A stretch of 64,000 nucleotides of DNA from Flavobacterium sp. LC2016-23 (GCF_009674775.1 NZ_WKKE01000010.1:121754-185753); one strand, 5' to 3'; positions 33,952-42,681 are shown, numbered from the stretch's first letter. The notes: a model not told the origin generated them from the letters alone. Numbers and translations: made by a program.

Positions 33952-35196
33952 TTATTCGTCTCTAAGTGCTACAATAGGTTTAATTTTGGCTGCTCTGTAA
34001 GCCGGGAAAAATCCGGCAAGTGCTCCTGCAAATACCAGTAAAACAAGCGTGGTTAAAGCCACACTAAAATCGACTTCAGGATTTTGAAAATATTCACTCT
34101 GCACCATTGGCCCAACAAATTCCAGCAATAATAAACTTGCCAGCAACCCAACAAAACCAGCAATTGTGGTTATAAAAATGGACTCGTGCAAGATCATCGA
34201 AATAATAGAAAACGGAGAAGCTCCGAGGGCTTTTCTAATTCCGATTTCTTTTGTTCTTTCTTTCACTATAATCAGCATAATATTGCTTACCCCTACAACG
34301 CCGGCAATAATGGTACAAATACCAACCCACCAGAAAAACAATCTGATATAGAGATTTAAATCATAAAATTGCTTGGCATCCTTAACAGAATTATAAACTC
34401 CAACACCGCCATCATCATCAGGTGCCACTGTATTTCTGCTTTTTAGCAAATCCTTTAGATCTTTTGTGAATTTTTCAGACTGGGCTAAAGCTTCGTCATA
34501 ATTATCTGTTTTTTTCATTGTAAAGAACAGATTACTGATTTTATCTCCATTCCCAAAAGCCCTTTGTACAGTCGTTAAAGGTAAGTAGGCTCTTGTTTCC
34601 TCTCTTTCTCCTCCGGGATCTGTAAAAATTCCAACTACTTTAAAATTGATGCCATTGATTATGATTTCCTTGCCTAAAGCATCTTTATCCTTAAACAAAT
34701 CTGTTTTAACTTTCATTCCAATACAGGCCACTTTTTCATTATTGGCCAAATCATTACTATTTATATATCGGCCCTGAACTATAGTTAAATTTTCAACTTT
34801 GCCATAATCCGGAGTAACTCCCCTGTATTGATAACTTCCTGATTCTTTTCCGTACGAAAATGGTGCTCCCCAATAATTATAAGTTGATGCTCTTAAATCT
34901 AATTTGTCATCAAATTTCTGAACCGATTGTTTATAATCAGCATCCCGATACTGAATTTGTCTTCCCGGATTTAAACCTTTGTATTCTTTTGTAGTGGTAC
35001 CGGACCAAACCTCGATAATTCCGGCGGCATCACGTTCGAATTGTTTTTCAATCCCGTTCTGAAGTCCCTTACCGGCACCCAGCAATATCACCAGGATAAA
35101 AATCCCCGAAGCCACAGAAATTCCGGTCAGAAAAGTTCTTAACCTGTTTTTTGAAATGGCTTCAAATATTTCCTGCCAGCGTTCAATATTAAACAT
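33952..35196 (-). CDS. MacB-like ABC transporter permease (first)
   Basis: A 414-residue MacB/FtsX protein paralogous to the next gene: an N-terminal helix, a periplasmic MacB core domain, and three C-terminal helices with VKERTKEIGIRKALGASP. Its first codons overlap the ATPase gene by eight bases. The two permeases are clearly diverged (for example GIEKQFERDAAGIIEVWSG against GIKKGFDGIATNTMFMWSQ), suggesting a heterodimeric transporter. Confidence 0.93.
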   Translation of the reverse strand: MFNIERWQEIFEAISKNRLRTFLTGISVASGIFILVILLGAGKGLQNGIEKQFERDAAGIIEVWSGTTTKEYKGLNPGRQIQYRDADYKQSVQKFDDKLDLRASTYNYWGAPFSYGKESGSYQYRGVTPDYGKVENLTIVQGRYINSNDLANNEKVACIGMKVKTDLFKDKDALGKEIIINGINFKVVGIFTDPGGEREETRAYLPLTTVQRAFGNGDKISNLFFTMKKTDNYDEALAQSEKFTKDLKDLLKSRNTVAPDDDGGVGVYNSVKDAKQFYDLNLYIRLFFWWVGICTIIAGVVGVSNIMLIIVKERTKEIGIRKALGASPFSIISMILHESIFITTIAGFVGLLASLLLLEFVGPMVQSEYFQNPEVDFSVALTTLVLLVFAGALAGFFPAYRAAKIKPIVALRDE

Positions 35197-35890
35197 AAGA
35201 TGTAGCTCTAACTTGTTCTACCATTTTATCGTCGATGATTAATCCGTCTTTCAGGACTACGTTTCTTTTGCACATTGCGGCAATATCCGGCTCATGGGTA
35301 ACAATCAGGATTGTTTTTCCTTCATCGTTAATTCCCTGAATAAGTTCCATGACTTCGTAGGAAGTTTTGGTATCTAAGGCACCCGTAGGTTCATCTGCCA
35401 GCAAAACTTTTGGATTAGAAGCCAATGCTCTTGCGATTGCAACACGTTGTTTCTGACCTCCGGAAAGTTCATTGGGCAAGTGGTGTGAATGCGATCCCAA
35501 ACCCACTTTTTCCAAATATTTCATTGCTATATCATAACGTTCTTTTCTTTTGATACCCTGATAATACAAGGGCATCGCAACGTTGTCGAGCGCAGTTTTG
35601 TAATTGATTAAATTGAAAGACTGAAAAACGAACCCTAAAAACTTGTTACGGTATTTTGAAGCAATCGTTTCGTTCAGGTTTTTTATGGGTGTTTTATCTA
35701 AAATATAACTACCGGCATCGGCCTCATCAAGAATTCCCAAAATATTAAGAAGAGTAGATTTTCCGGATCCCGAAGAACCCATAATCGCTACCAGTTCCCC
35801 TTCTGCGATATTAAAATTAATCCCCTTCAGCACATGTAATTCTGAACTTCCCATTTTATAGGACTTGTGCAAATCTTTGATTTCGATCAT
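35189..35890 (-). CDS. ABC transporter ATP-binding protein, MacB/LolD type
   Basis: A 233-residue ATPase: Walker A GSSGSGKST near residues 38-46, the signature LSGGQKQRVAIARALA, and Walker B LLADEPTGALD. It energises the two MacB-like permeases whose genes follow. It is first in the operon; the upstream gap to the divergent DUF4403 gene holds the promoters. The exported substrate cannot be told from sequence. Confidence 0.96.
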   Translation of the reverse strand: MIEIKDLHKSYKMGSSELHVLKGINFNIAEGELVAIMGSSGSGKSTLLNILGILDEADAGSYILDKTPIKNLNETIASKYRNKFLGFVFQSFNLINYKTALDNVAMPLYYQGIKRKERYDIAMKYLEKVGLGSHSHHLPNELSGGQKQRVAIARALASNPKVLLADEPTGALDTKTSYEVMELIQGINDEGKTILIVTHEPDIAAMCKRNVVLKDGLIIDDKMVEQVRATSYV

Positions 35891-36034
35891 GGTATTGTTA
35901 AATTTAAAAACAATAATAACATTTTTTATAAGTAATTTACCATAAGAAAACGTTAATAATTCCGTTTAGTTATTACAATAAGACTCAATTCCTTATCAAT
36001 TGTTACACTTTTTAAGATAATATAATTCTTTTCT

Positions 36035-36042
36035 TAATTTTG
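36035..36042 (+). promoter_or_regulatory. Predicted -7 element for the DUF4403 gene
   Basis: TAATTTTG matches TAnnTTTG, 20 bases before the ATG. A TTG at 36000-36002 is too far (32 bases) to be a normal -33 element. Confidence 0.4.
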
Positions 36043-36062
36043 CAGCAACAAAAAAAATCGTA

Positions 36063-37472
36063 ATGATGAAGTTTTTTTCACTTATCTCCTTATTTACAGC
36101 ACTTACAGCTCTTACAAGCTGCTCTACTTCTCAAAAATTAGAAACTTTAAAACCAGAGCCCGACGATGCAAGTCCGCTGGTTTACGATAACAATCCATCC
36201 TTTATAAATTTACCGATTACAGTTAAACTTCACGATATTGAAAACCAGACCAATTCGATTTTAAATGGTTTAATTTATGAAGACAACACTATCGAGGATG
36301 ATGATATTGAAATGAAAATCTGGAAACTGGCTCCTATAAAAATTCAAAATGACCCTGCCAACCCGGATAAAAAGATAAAAACGGTCCTGCCTCTGAAAGC
36401 AACTGTAAAATACAGGATCGGCACCAAAAAACTGGGTGTTGAACTTTACGATGTCCGTGAATTTAATTTGAACGGAGTAATTACGCTATCGAGTGAAGTA
36501 GCCCTGACCAACTGGAAATTAAACACCAAAACCGAATTCAAATCCCTGGACTGGAATGAGAGTCCTACGATGATGGTTTTTGGAAAAAGTCTCCCTATAA
36601 CGTATTTAGTAAATCCGGCCATTTCCATTTTTAAATCCAAAATTGAAAAAAGCATAGATGATGCCATCGAGAAATCAATGGATTTTAAACCGAATGTTTT
36701 GTCTGCACTGGAAAAGATCTGTACGCCTTTTCAGATGAGTGACACCTACGAAAGCTGGTTACGAATTGTTCCGATTGAAGTTTATTCTACCAATGCCAAA
36801 CTTAAAAACGATCAGTTTGTGCTGGACATGGGAATGAAATGCAACATGGAAACTATTGTAGGCAAACAGCCCGAATCTAAATTTAGCGCCAGCAAAATTG
36901 TTCTGAAACCTGTAGCTAAAATTCCAAATCAGATTTCTGCCAATATTGCTGCCATTTCAACTTATATGGATGCTTCTAAAATCATGACCAAAAATTTTGC
37001 GGGTCAGGAATTTGGATCAGGAAGCAAAAAGATTACGGTAAAAAATGTGAGTATCTGGCATAAAAACGACAAAATGGTCATTGCCCTGGATGTTTTAGGA
37101 TCTATAAACGGAACCATTTATCTGAACGGATTTCCACAATACAACCCACAAACCAAAGAAATATATTTTGACAAACTCGATTACGTATTAGACACTAAAA
37201 GCAAATTAATGCGCACCGCAAGCTGGCTGGCCCAGGGATTGATCTTAAGAAAAATGGAGGCAAGCTGTCGTTATTCTATACAGCCTAATTTAGAAGAAGG
37301 GAAGAAAAGCATGGCCGCCTATCTTAAAAACTACTCTCCTATGCCTGGGGTATTTGTAAACGGAAAAATGGAAGATATTCAATTTGATAAAATTCAGCTC
37401 ACCAATCAGGCAATTATCGCTTTTATCAAAATAAACGGAACGGTAAACGTATCGGTTGACGGATTAAAATAA
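36063..37472 (+). CDS. DUF4403 family lipoprotein
   Basis: A 469-residue envelope lipoprotein. The signal (MMKFFSLISLFTALTAL) ends at Cys20 in LTSCSTS; the second Met at 36066 is an alternative start. The mature protein matches DUF4403, whose length and beta-rich make-up are typical; function is unknown to me. It is monocistronic, divergent from the efflux operon and convergent with the cytochrome oxidase cluster, sharing a bidirectional terminator. Confidence 0.85.
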   Translation: MMKFFSLISLFTALTALTSCSTSQKLETLKPEPDDASPLVYDNNPSFINLPITVKLHDIENQTNSILNGLIYEDNTIEDDDIEMKIWKLAPIKIQNDPANPDKKIKTVLPLKATVKYRIGTKKLGVELYDVREFNLNGVITLSSEVALTNWKLNTKTEFKSLDWNESPTMMVFGKSLPITYLVNPAISIFKSKIEKSIDDAIEKSMDFKPNVLSALEKICTPFQMSDTYESWLRIVPIEVYSTNAKLKNDQFVLDMGMKCNMETIVGKQPESKFSASKIVLKPVAKIPNQISANIAAISTYMDASKIMTKNFAGQEFGSGSKKITVKNVSIWHKNDKMVIALDVLGSINGTIYLNGFPQYNPQTKEIYFDKLDYVLDTKSKLMRTASWLAQGLILRKMEASCRYSIQPNLEEGKKSMAAYLKNYSPMPGVFVNGKMEDIQFDKIQLTNQAIIAFIKINGTVNVSVDGLK

Positions 37473-37480
37473 AGCACAAA

Positions 37481-37510
37481 AAAAAGGCAGAACATTTATT
37501 CTGCCTTTTT
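37481..37510. terminator. Bidirectional terminator
   Basis: AAAAAGGCAG pairs with CTGCCTTTTT around AACATTTATT. It overlaps the last codons of the gene at 37496-37795, so that gene's own coding end forms half the hairpin. Confidence 0.85.
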
Positions 37511-37795
37511 CTTTTTTGACCGGTACATTCTGTAAATCAGAATTCCAATTACACCAACGAGTAAATAAGGAATTACCATTAGGTAAACGATACCATTATT
37601 TACAGCTTCCGCCTTTTTTACATTTGAATCTCCCGCAAGCGCCGCACGACACATCGCGCATTGGGCGTTTGCGCTCATAGAAAAGAAAATAGAAAAAAGA
37701 ACATAGAAGCATTTCGTTGAGAAAAAATTAACGAATCTACTTCTATTTTCTATTCTATTTTCTTTATTCTTTATTCGATTTTTGATTTTAAACAT
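37496..37795 (-). CDS. Small exported membrane protein of the cytochrome oxidase cluster
   Basis: A 99-residue protein. After a long basic leader and a hydrophobic signal segment (FYVLFSIFFSMSANAQ) comes CAMCRAALAG, then one C-terminal membrane helix (YLMVIPYLLVGVIGILIYRM) and a basic tail. The CxxC right after the predicted cleavage site suggests metal or redox function, which is inference. Homologues at this position in Flavobacteria are usual, as I recall. The first ~45 codons are composed of a long inverted repeat (37679-37772), so the leader may have been rewritten. The start overlaps the DUF420 stop by eight bases. Confidence 0.72.
   Translation of the reverse strand: MFKIKNRIKNKENRIENRSRFVNFFSTKCFYVLFSIFFSMSANAQCAMCRAALAGDSNVKKAEAVNNGIVYLMVIPYLLVGVIGILIYRMYRSKKKKAE
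37679..37772. repeat. Long imperfect hairpin inside a gene start, GAAAATAG type
   Basis: The arms 37679-37709 (AGAAAAGAAAATAGAAAAAA and on) and 37740-37772 are imperfect reverse complements, each a run of near-repeats of AGAAAATAG. An inner stem TTCGTT (37713-37718) / AACGAA (37730-37735) prolongs the pairing. The element covers the signal-peptide coding region of the 99-residue gene. Confidence 0.75.
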
Positions 37796-38327
37796 AATAA
37801 GGAGATATCATTAAATATACCACAACACCGGTTACCGCAACGTACAACCAGAGTGGAAATGTTATTTTAGCTATTTTTTTATGTCTGTCAAAACTCTTGG
37901 ACAACGCTCTTACATAAGAAATCAATACCAGTGGAATGATTGCAACAGACAGTAAAATATGAGTAATTAATATAAAGAAATATACATAACGTATTATGCC
38001 TTCACCACCAAATTTAGTAGATTCAGAAGTCATGTGGTACGCCACATACATTACCAGAAATGCAACCGACAATGCAATGGCAAAAGTCATAAGGCACTCG
38101 TGAAGCTTACGTTTTCCTTTTTTTATAGCTAATACCGCCCAAACCAAAACAACAGCTGTAAGGCCATTTGTAGCAGCGTAAATGGGAGGCAGAAACGAAA
38201 GAGGTTCTACATGTATTCCCAAATCTTTTAATTTAACCCCAAATAAAATAGCAACTACAAGCGGAATCACAATGGATACTGCAACGATAAATTTGCTAAA
38301 CTTTTTTTCTAATGACTGATCTTCCAT
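37788..38327 (-). CDS. DUF420 family membrane protein (CtaM-like)
   Basis: A 179-residue protein with about five membrane helices. Conserved His residues sit in HECLMTF, AYHMTS and ITHILLSV. From memory, the DUF420 family includes CtaM, needed for maturation of haem-copper oxidases in Gram-positives. Its place among SCO, oxidase subunits and ctaB supports an assembly role here. It overlaps the 99-residue gene by eight bases and follows the SCO gene by one base. Confidence 0.88.
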   Translation of the reverse strand: MEDQSLEKKFSKFIVAVSIVIPLVVAILFGVKLKDLGIHVEPLSFLPPIYAATNGLTAVVLVWAVLAIKKGKRKLHECLMTFAIALSVAFLVMYVAYHMTSESTKFGGEGIIRYVYFFILITHILLSVAIIPLVLISYVRALSKSFDRHKKIAKITFPLWLYVAVTGVVVYLMISPYYV

Positions 38328-38328
38328 T

Positions 38329-39018
38329 TTATTCTGCTAATAATATTTTAATGTCTTCCTGAATATCTCTAACTCCTTTTTTATCTAACCCATCGTAATA
38401 CAAAATCGGATTTCCGAAATCATCTTTACGGCAACGAATATTTCCATCTTTATCGATCAAAGCAAACAAGCCGGAATGCTCAAAACCACCGTTAACTTTA
38501 GCATTCTCTCCGGCGTACAGATTAAATCCTTTGTTGGATAAATCCATGATGGTAGCTTTATCACCCGTCAGGAAATTCCAATTGGACGATTTTACGCCTA
38601 ATAATTTAGCATGGTCTTTCAGAATCTGTGGTGTATCATGTCCCGGATCGATCGTAATGGATACGATTCCGAAATTCGGATTTCCAAAAAAAGTTTTTTC
38701 AATTTCCAGCATGCTCAAATTCATCTTTGGGCAAATAGAAGGACAAGTAGTAAAGAAAAACTCCAAAACGTATACTTTTCCTTTATAGGTTTCATTAGAG
38801 ATTTTAAGATTATCCTGATTTGTTAATTCAAATTTTGGTGCCGGACCGATTGTAAGCAATTTAGAATCTGATTTTGAACTTTTCAGACCAACATTATCCA
38901 GACGGTTTCCCTTTACCACTTCTCCATTTTTCACCCTGTCTACAATTTTTGGAACAGCGTAAATCCCGAAGATTAAAATGATAAATGAAATTCCGATATA
39001 TGATTTGTTTTTAAACAT
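38329..39018 (-). CDS. SCO1/SenC copper chaperone
   Basis: A 229-residue thioredoxin-fold protein held in the membrane by an N-terminal helix (YIGISFIILIFGIYAVP). The copper ligands are visible: Cys92 and Cys96 in TTCPSICPK and His181 in FEHSGLFALIDKDG. It delivers copper to the CuA site of cytochrome oxidase subunit II. It lies twelve bases after a paralogue that lacks these residues. Confidence 0.95.
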   Translation of the reverse strand: MFKNKSYIGISFIILIFGIYAVPKIVDRVKNGEVVKGNRLDNVGLKSSKSDSKLLTIGPAPKFELTNQDNLKISNETYKGKVYVLEFFFTTCPSICPKMNLSMLEIEKTFFGNPNFGIVSITIDPGHDTPQILKDHAKLLGVKSSNWNFLTGDKATIMDLSNKGFNLYAGENAKVNGGFEHSGLFALIDKDGNIRCRKDDFGNPILYYDGLDKKGVRDIQEDIKILLAE

Positions 39019-39030
39019 TATAATTGAAAT

Positions 39031-39672
39031 TTAAAGTTGTTTAGTCGCATTATGGTTCTTTTTAAGGGCAGCACGATATTCATACAGAATAATTTTGAAA
39101 TCATCCAGCATCTCATTGCTTAATTCAGACGGATGAAAAGTATCATAACCTTCCTTATAGTCCTTCTTCTCTTTTCTGCCTCTTAAATTTCTTTCTTTGT
39201 CAATGATATATACATACGAAGTTCCCAAATCATCTTTCAGCTTTCCTTTTAAATTTAGCTGCTTATAAAATGTTTTGATTTCATCAGGTGAAGCGAAAAT
39301 AAAATTCCATCCAGACACATCTGTAAAGGGTTTCAGTGCGTCTACCAATTTCTGAGCTTCTTTCTCTGTTCCTAACGGACAAAGCACCACAAACTGAAGA
39401 TCTTCAAAACCATGATAGCGCTTATAAATCTTTTCATTTAAATTGAAGTAATTACCACGTCTGCTCAGAAGATCGGAGCCTGAAAAACCTAAAACCGTTA
39501 TCTTTTTATCCAGGGATACTTTTTTACCATCTAATGATTTCCAATTCCCAAAATCAGCAACCTTAGGCGTTATGACAGGAAGTTTAGTAAAACTATTTAC
39601 TCCGGATGCAAAAAACAAATAGGCAACAATGGGTAAAACAAAAAGTACGAAGAGAACGATATTTTTTTTCAT
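39031..39672 (-). CDS. SCO-like protein lacking the copper-binding cysteines
   Basis: A 213-residue protein with an N-terminal helix (IVLFVLFVLPIVAYLFF) and a thioredoxin-like fold similar in order to the SCO protein downstream. At the position of the CxxxC motif it has GFSGSDLLSRRG (about 62-73), and the only nearby Cys is in VVLCPLG. Copper transfer is therefore unlikely, and a structural or regulatory role in oxidase assembly is inferred. It starts a transcript behind the oxidase terminator, with a promoter at 39697-39704. Confidence 0.8.
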   Translation of the reverse strand: MKKNIVLFVLFVLPIVAYLFFASGVNSFTKLPVITPKVADFGNWKSLDGKKVSLDKKITVLGFSGSDLLSRRGNYFNLNEKIYKRYHGFEDLQFVVLCPLGTEKEAQKLVDALKPFTDVSGWNFIFASPDEIKTFYKQLNLKGKLKDDLGTSYVYIIDKERNLRGRKEKKDYKEGYDTFHPSELSNEMLDDFKIILYEYRAALKKNHNATKQL

Positions 39673-39696
39673 TATTTCGGTAGAAGTTATTGAGGT

Positions 39697-39704
39697 ACAA
39701 AAAT
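39697..39704 (-). promoter_or_regulatory. Predicted -7 element for the SCO-like operon
   Basis: The minus strand reads TATTTTTG, matching TAnnTTTG. It lies between the oxidase terminator (39711-39727) and the start at 39672. Confidence 0.5.
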
Positions 39705-39710
39705 AAAAAA

Positions 39711-39727
39711 AGCTCCGTTAAACGGAG
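39711..39727 (-). terminator. Terminator of the cytochrome oxidase operon
   Basis: GCTCCGTT pairs with AACGGAGC, followed on the minus strand by TTTTTTTATTTTTG. It is about 24 bases past the stop of the subunit IV gene. Confidence 0.85.
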
Positions 39728-39750
39728 CCTCTTTTCGAATTAATATCATG

Positions 39751-40101
39751 TTAAAAATTCCATTTAATAGTAGAATCTTTAAAAACCCCATAAATATAAT
39801 GTCCTTCTGTTAACAGAATAAACAATAAATATAATACCAGGAAAATAACTGGTGATACCACAGACCATCTAAGGCTGCTTTTTTCACCTTCCATGTGCAT
39901 GAATGCCCATACAATATAATATGCTTTGAATATTGTCAGGATATAAAATATCCAATTCAATAAATTCAAACCTAAAAAATGATTAAATTCTAAAACTCCG
40001 GGCTTGATAATACCCAAAATTACTTCTACTGTAGTTACTGCAGACAATAATGCAAAAACAAACCAGATTCTTTTTGTATTTGATACGTGCTCGTGTGACA
40101 T
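39751..40101 (-). CDS. Cytochrome c oxidase subunit IV family protein
   Basis: A 116-residue protein with three membrane helices (WFVFALLSAVTTVEVILGI, WIFYILTIFKAYYIVWAFM, VIFLVLYLLFILL). This is the usual size of the caa3-type subunit IV family. The conserved HMEGE near residue 69 and the position after two subunit III genes fit. It is the last gene of the ctaB-coxIII-coxIII-IV unit and is followed by a terminator. Confidence 0.88.
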   Translation of the reverse strand: MSHEHVSNTKRIWFVFALLSAVTTVEVILGIIKPGVLEFNHFLGLNLLNWIFYILTIFKAYYIVWAFMHMEGEKSSLRWSVVSPVIFLVLYLLFILLTEGHYIYGVFKDSTIKWNF

Positions 40102-40119
40102 AATAATTAAAATCTAAAA

Positions 40120-41103
40120 TTAAACTAAGTAGAAAACTGTAAATACAAATACCCAAACTAAATCGACAAAGTGCCAGTATAACCCCACTTTCTCTACCAT
40201 TTCATAGCTTCTTCTCTTTTCATAAGTACCTAATAACACATTAAAGAAAATAATGATGTTAATAATGATTCCTGAAAATACGTGGAATCCGTGGAATCCC
40301 GTAATAAAGAAAAAGAAATCAGCAAATAATTTACTTCCGTACTCGTTTCTGGTTAAGTTTGCTCCTTCTACTACATATTTTGCATCGTTTAGACGAGATT
40401 CAGATTCTGCTCTTGTCAAAACTGTTTTTTTCTTTGCCGAAGTAAGATGTTCTGTTCTGATTAACAAATCAGGGTGTGCTTTGAAACCTGCCTGAATTTC
40501 AGCAACTGAATAAGTTGGTGTTGACTCGGCATCTTCCATAAACCACATACCTTCTGCTCTTGTAAGGGCTACTCTTTGTTCCGGTAATTTTACAGCGAAC
40601 TCTTCAAGAGCTACTCTTTTACCTTCTTTGTCCACAAACTGCAACAGGCTTCCTCCTTTTGTTTCTACTGCACCATATTCTCCTTTAATGAAGTTTTTCC
40701 ACTCCCAGGCTTGTGAGCCAACGAAGATGATACCTCCAATAATAGTCAGGAACATGTAAATTGCAACTTTCGTTTTTTTCAATTGATGACCTGCATCAAC
40801 AGCCAAAACCATCGTTACAGACGAGAAAATCAAAATAAAAGTCATTAAGGCTACATAATACATCGGAGCCGGAACACCGTGCAAAAATGGGAAGTGAGTA
40901 AACACTTCATCAGCCAAAGGCCATGTTTCAATAAATTTAAATCTAGAAAAACCATAAGCAGCAAGGAATCCAGAGAATGTCAGGGCATCAGATACGATAA
41001 AAAACCACATCATCATTTTACCATAACTTGCTCCTAATGGCTGGATATCTCCGCCTCCCCAAGTTTTTTCTTCGTTATTTGCAGTAGTAACTGTCGCTTC
41101 CAT
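40120..41103 (-). CDS. Cytochrome c oxidase subunit III with a large insert
   Basis: A 327-residue integral membrane protein of the haem-copper oxidase subunit III family, with helices flanking an unusual hydrophilic insert. The helices before (30-52, 82-100, 113-131) and after (258-282, 309-327, with the conserved GFHGFHVFSGII) fit the family. Residues about 141-256 form the insert, containing two copies of an LTRAE motif (180 and 229). Ordinary subunit III is about 200 residues, so this gene is roughly 110 residues longer. A second, ordinary subunit III lies upstream at 41146. Confidence 0.9.
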   Translation of the reverse strand: MEATVTTANNEEKTWGGGDIQPLGASYGKMMMWFFIVSDALTFSGFLAAYGFSRFKFIETWPLADEVFTHFPFLHGVPAPMYYVALMTFILIFSSVTMVLAVDAGHQLKKTKVAIYMFLTIIGGIIFVGSQAWEWKNFIKGEYGAVETKGGSLLQFVDKEGKRVALEEFAVKLPEQRVALTRAEGMWFMEDAESTPTYSVAEIQAGFKAHPDLLIRTEHLTSAKKKTVLTRAESESRLNDAKYVVEGANLTRNEYGSKLFADFFFFITGFHGFHVFSGIIINIIIFFNVLLGTYEKRRSYEMVEKVGLYWHFVDLVWVFVFTVFYLV

Positions 41104-41145
41104 AAAAGATATTCGTTAAAAAGTTCCCAAATTTACGTTTTTTTC

Positions 41146-41733
41146 TTATTTAAAGAAATATAAAAATAAAAATAAATATACCCATAATAAATCCAAAAAG
41201 TGCCAATACATCGCACCTAGTTCTATACCAAGAGTTTGAGTCGAATTGTATTTTTGTTTAAAATGATTATAAATTATAATTAAAAGTGAAATTAACCCTC
41301 CGGCCAAGTGTAATAAGTGCGTAACCGTTACCACGTAAAGAAATGTTGTAGTAATCGAACTACCTTCTCCTGTAAAATAATAACCGCTTTTTACGATTTG
41401 CCCAAACCCGACGAATTGTAAAACTACAAATAAAATCCCTAAAGCCAATGTTCCTAAAAGTAATGCTGTAGTGGCACTTCTGTTATCTTTCTTAATAGCT
41501 CTTTTAGCCAGATAAAAAGTCACACTGCATGCCATAATCACCACCGTACTGTAATAAAATGCTGATGGCAGTTCGAAATTCTTCAACCAGTCTGCTCTGG
41601 ATTTACTTACCACAAAGGAACTTGTAAGCCCTGCAAACATCATGGTCATACTGACCATCGCGAACAACAAAATCAGTTTTGCCGATTTTGCTTTCGTTGC
41701 CTGTTCTTCGCTTATTTTCATTGTCATTTCCAT
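41146..41733 (-). CDS. Cytochrome c oxidase subunit III (haem-copper, short form)
   Basis: A 195-residue protein with five membrane helices, a usual length for the family. Motifs include TVTHLLHLAGGLISLL and the C-terminal YWHFLDLLWVYLFLFLYFFK. It is the first of two subunit III genes, two bases after ctaB. In Flavobacteria this pairing normally serves a caa3-type oxidase whose subunits I and II are encoded elsewhere; none is in this window. Confidence 0.9.
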   Translation of the reverse strand: MEMTMKISEEQATKAKSAKLILLFAMVSMTMMFAGLTSSFVVSKSRADWLKNFELPSAFYYSTVVIMACSVTFYLAKRAIKKDNRSATTALLLGTLALGILFVVLQFVGFGQIVKSGYYFTGEGSSITTTFLYVVTVTHLLHLAGGLISLLIIIYNHFKQKYNSTQTLGIELGAMYWHFLDLLWVYLFLFLYFFK

Positions 41734-41735
41734 AA

Positions 41736-42638
41736 CTATCTTAAAAATTTATCTACTATATATACAATTTGTAATAATGAAATATACGACACGCTAACCA
41801 ACATCAGTGTTCTCGCAGCTTTTGCGGTTTGAAGCTGATACAGGCGAACGGCATAAAACAACATCCATAATCCCAGCAAAAACACTAAAACCGCAGCAAT
41901 TGGCGTAAGAAACAATTGTCCGGTATACCCTAAAACCGGTAATAAGGAGGCAATTATCAGCCAAATGGTATACAACATAATCTGCATAGCGGTTCCTTTA
42001 TCTTTTTTTCCCGTGGGAAGCATAAAGATACCTGCTTTCTCGTAATCTTCATATAAAAACCAGCCGATTGCCCAAAAATGAGGAAATTGCCAGAAAAACT
42101 GAATCAAAAATAATGTTCCTGCTTCTATACCAAAGTCTCCTGTCGCGGCAACCCATCCTAACATAAAAGGAATTGCACCCGGAAAAGCCCCAACAAAAAC
42201 AGATAACGAAGTTACCGTTTTTAAAGGCGTATACAGGCTTGTGTATAAAAAAATTGAAATCGCGGCAAACATTGCCGATTTCGCATTTATGGTATAAAGT
42301 AAAGATATCCCAATTATGGTAAGCAAAATCGCTAAAGCCAAAGCCATTCGCGAAGACATGCGCCCCGAAGGAACCGGGCGGTTTTTGGTACGATCCATCA
42401 GCGAATCGATATCTTTTTCAATTACCTGATTAAAAGCATTTGAAGCACCAACCATACAATAACCACCGATTGACAGTACTGCCAGCACACTCCAGCTAAA
42501 GGGGTGATCCGCATTTACACCTAACAAATATCCTGCAATAGACGAAAACAAAACACTAATGGCTAAACCGGCTTTAGTGATTTCCTTGAAATCCAGAAAT
42601 ATTGATTTTAATGAAATTGTATTTTTAGTAGCGCTCAA
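41736..42638 (-). CDS. ctaB: Protohaem IX farnesyltransferase
   Basis: A 300-residue integral membrane prenyltransferase that converts haem B to haem O for the oxidase. It has about eight helices. NAFNQVIEKDIDSLMDRT with KNRPVPSG and the DYEKAGIFMLPT region are the substrate-binding signatures of the UbiA superfamily. Length is normal. It opens the oxidase operon and has a -7 promoter box upstream. Confidence 0.95.
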   Translation of the reverse strand: MSATKNTISLKSIFLDFKEITKAGLAISVLFSSIAGYLLGVNADHPFSWSVLAVLSIGGYCMVGASNAFNQVIEKDIDSLMDRTKNRPVPSGRMSSRMALALAILLTIIGISLLYTINAKSAMFAAISIFLYTSLYTPLKTVTSLSVFVGAFPGAIPFMLGWVAATGDFGIEAGTLFLIQFFWQFPHFWAIGWFLYEDYEKAGIFMLPTGKKDKGTAMQIMLYTIWLIIASLLPVLGYTGQLFLTPIAAVLVFLLGLWMLFYAVRLYQLQTAKAARTLMLVSVSYISLLQIVYIVDKFLR

Positions 42639-42673
42639 TATGGTAATTGTTTGAATATTTTTTTTGAGTGGTG

Positions 42674-42681
42674 CAAAGGTA
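42674..42681 (-). promoter_or_regulatory. Predicted -7 element for the ctaB-oxidase operon
   Basis: The minus strand reads TACCTTTG, matching TAnnTTTG, 35 bases before the ctaB ATG. No clear -33 TTG is seen. Confidence 0.45.
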
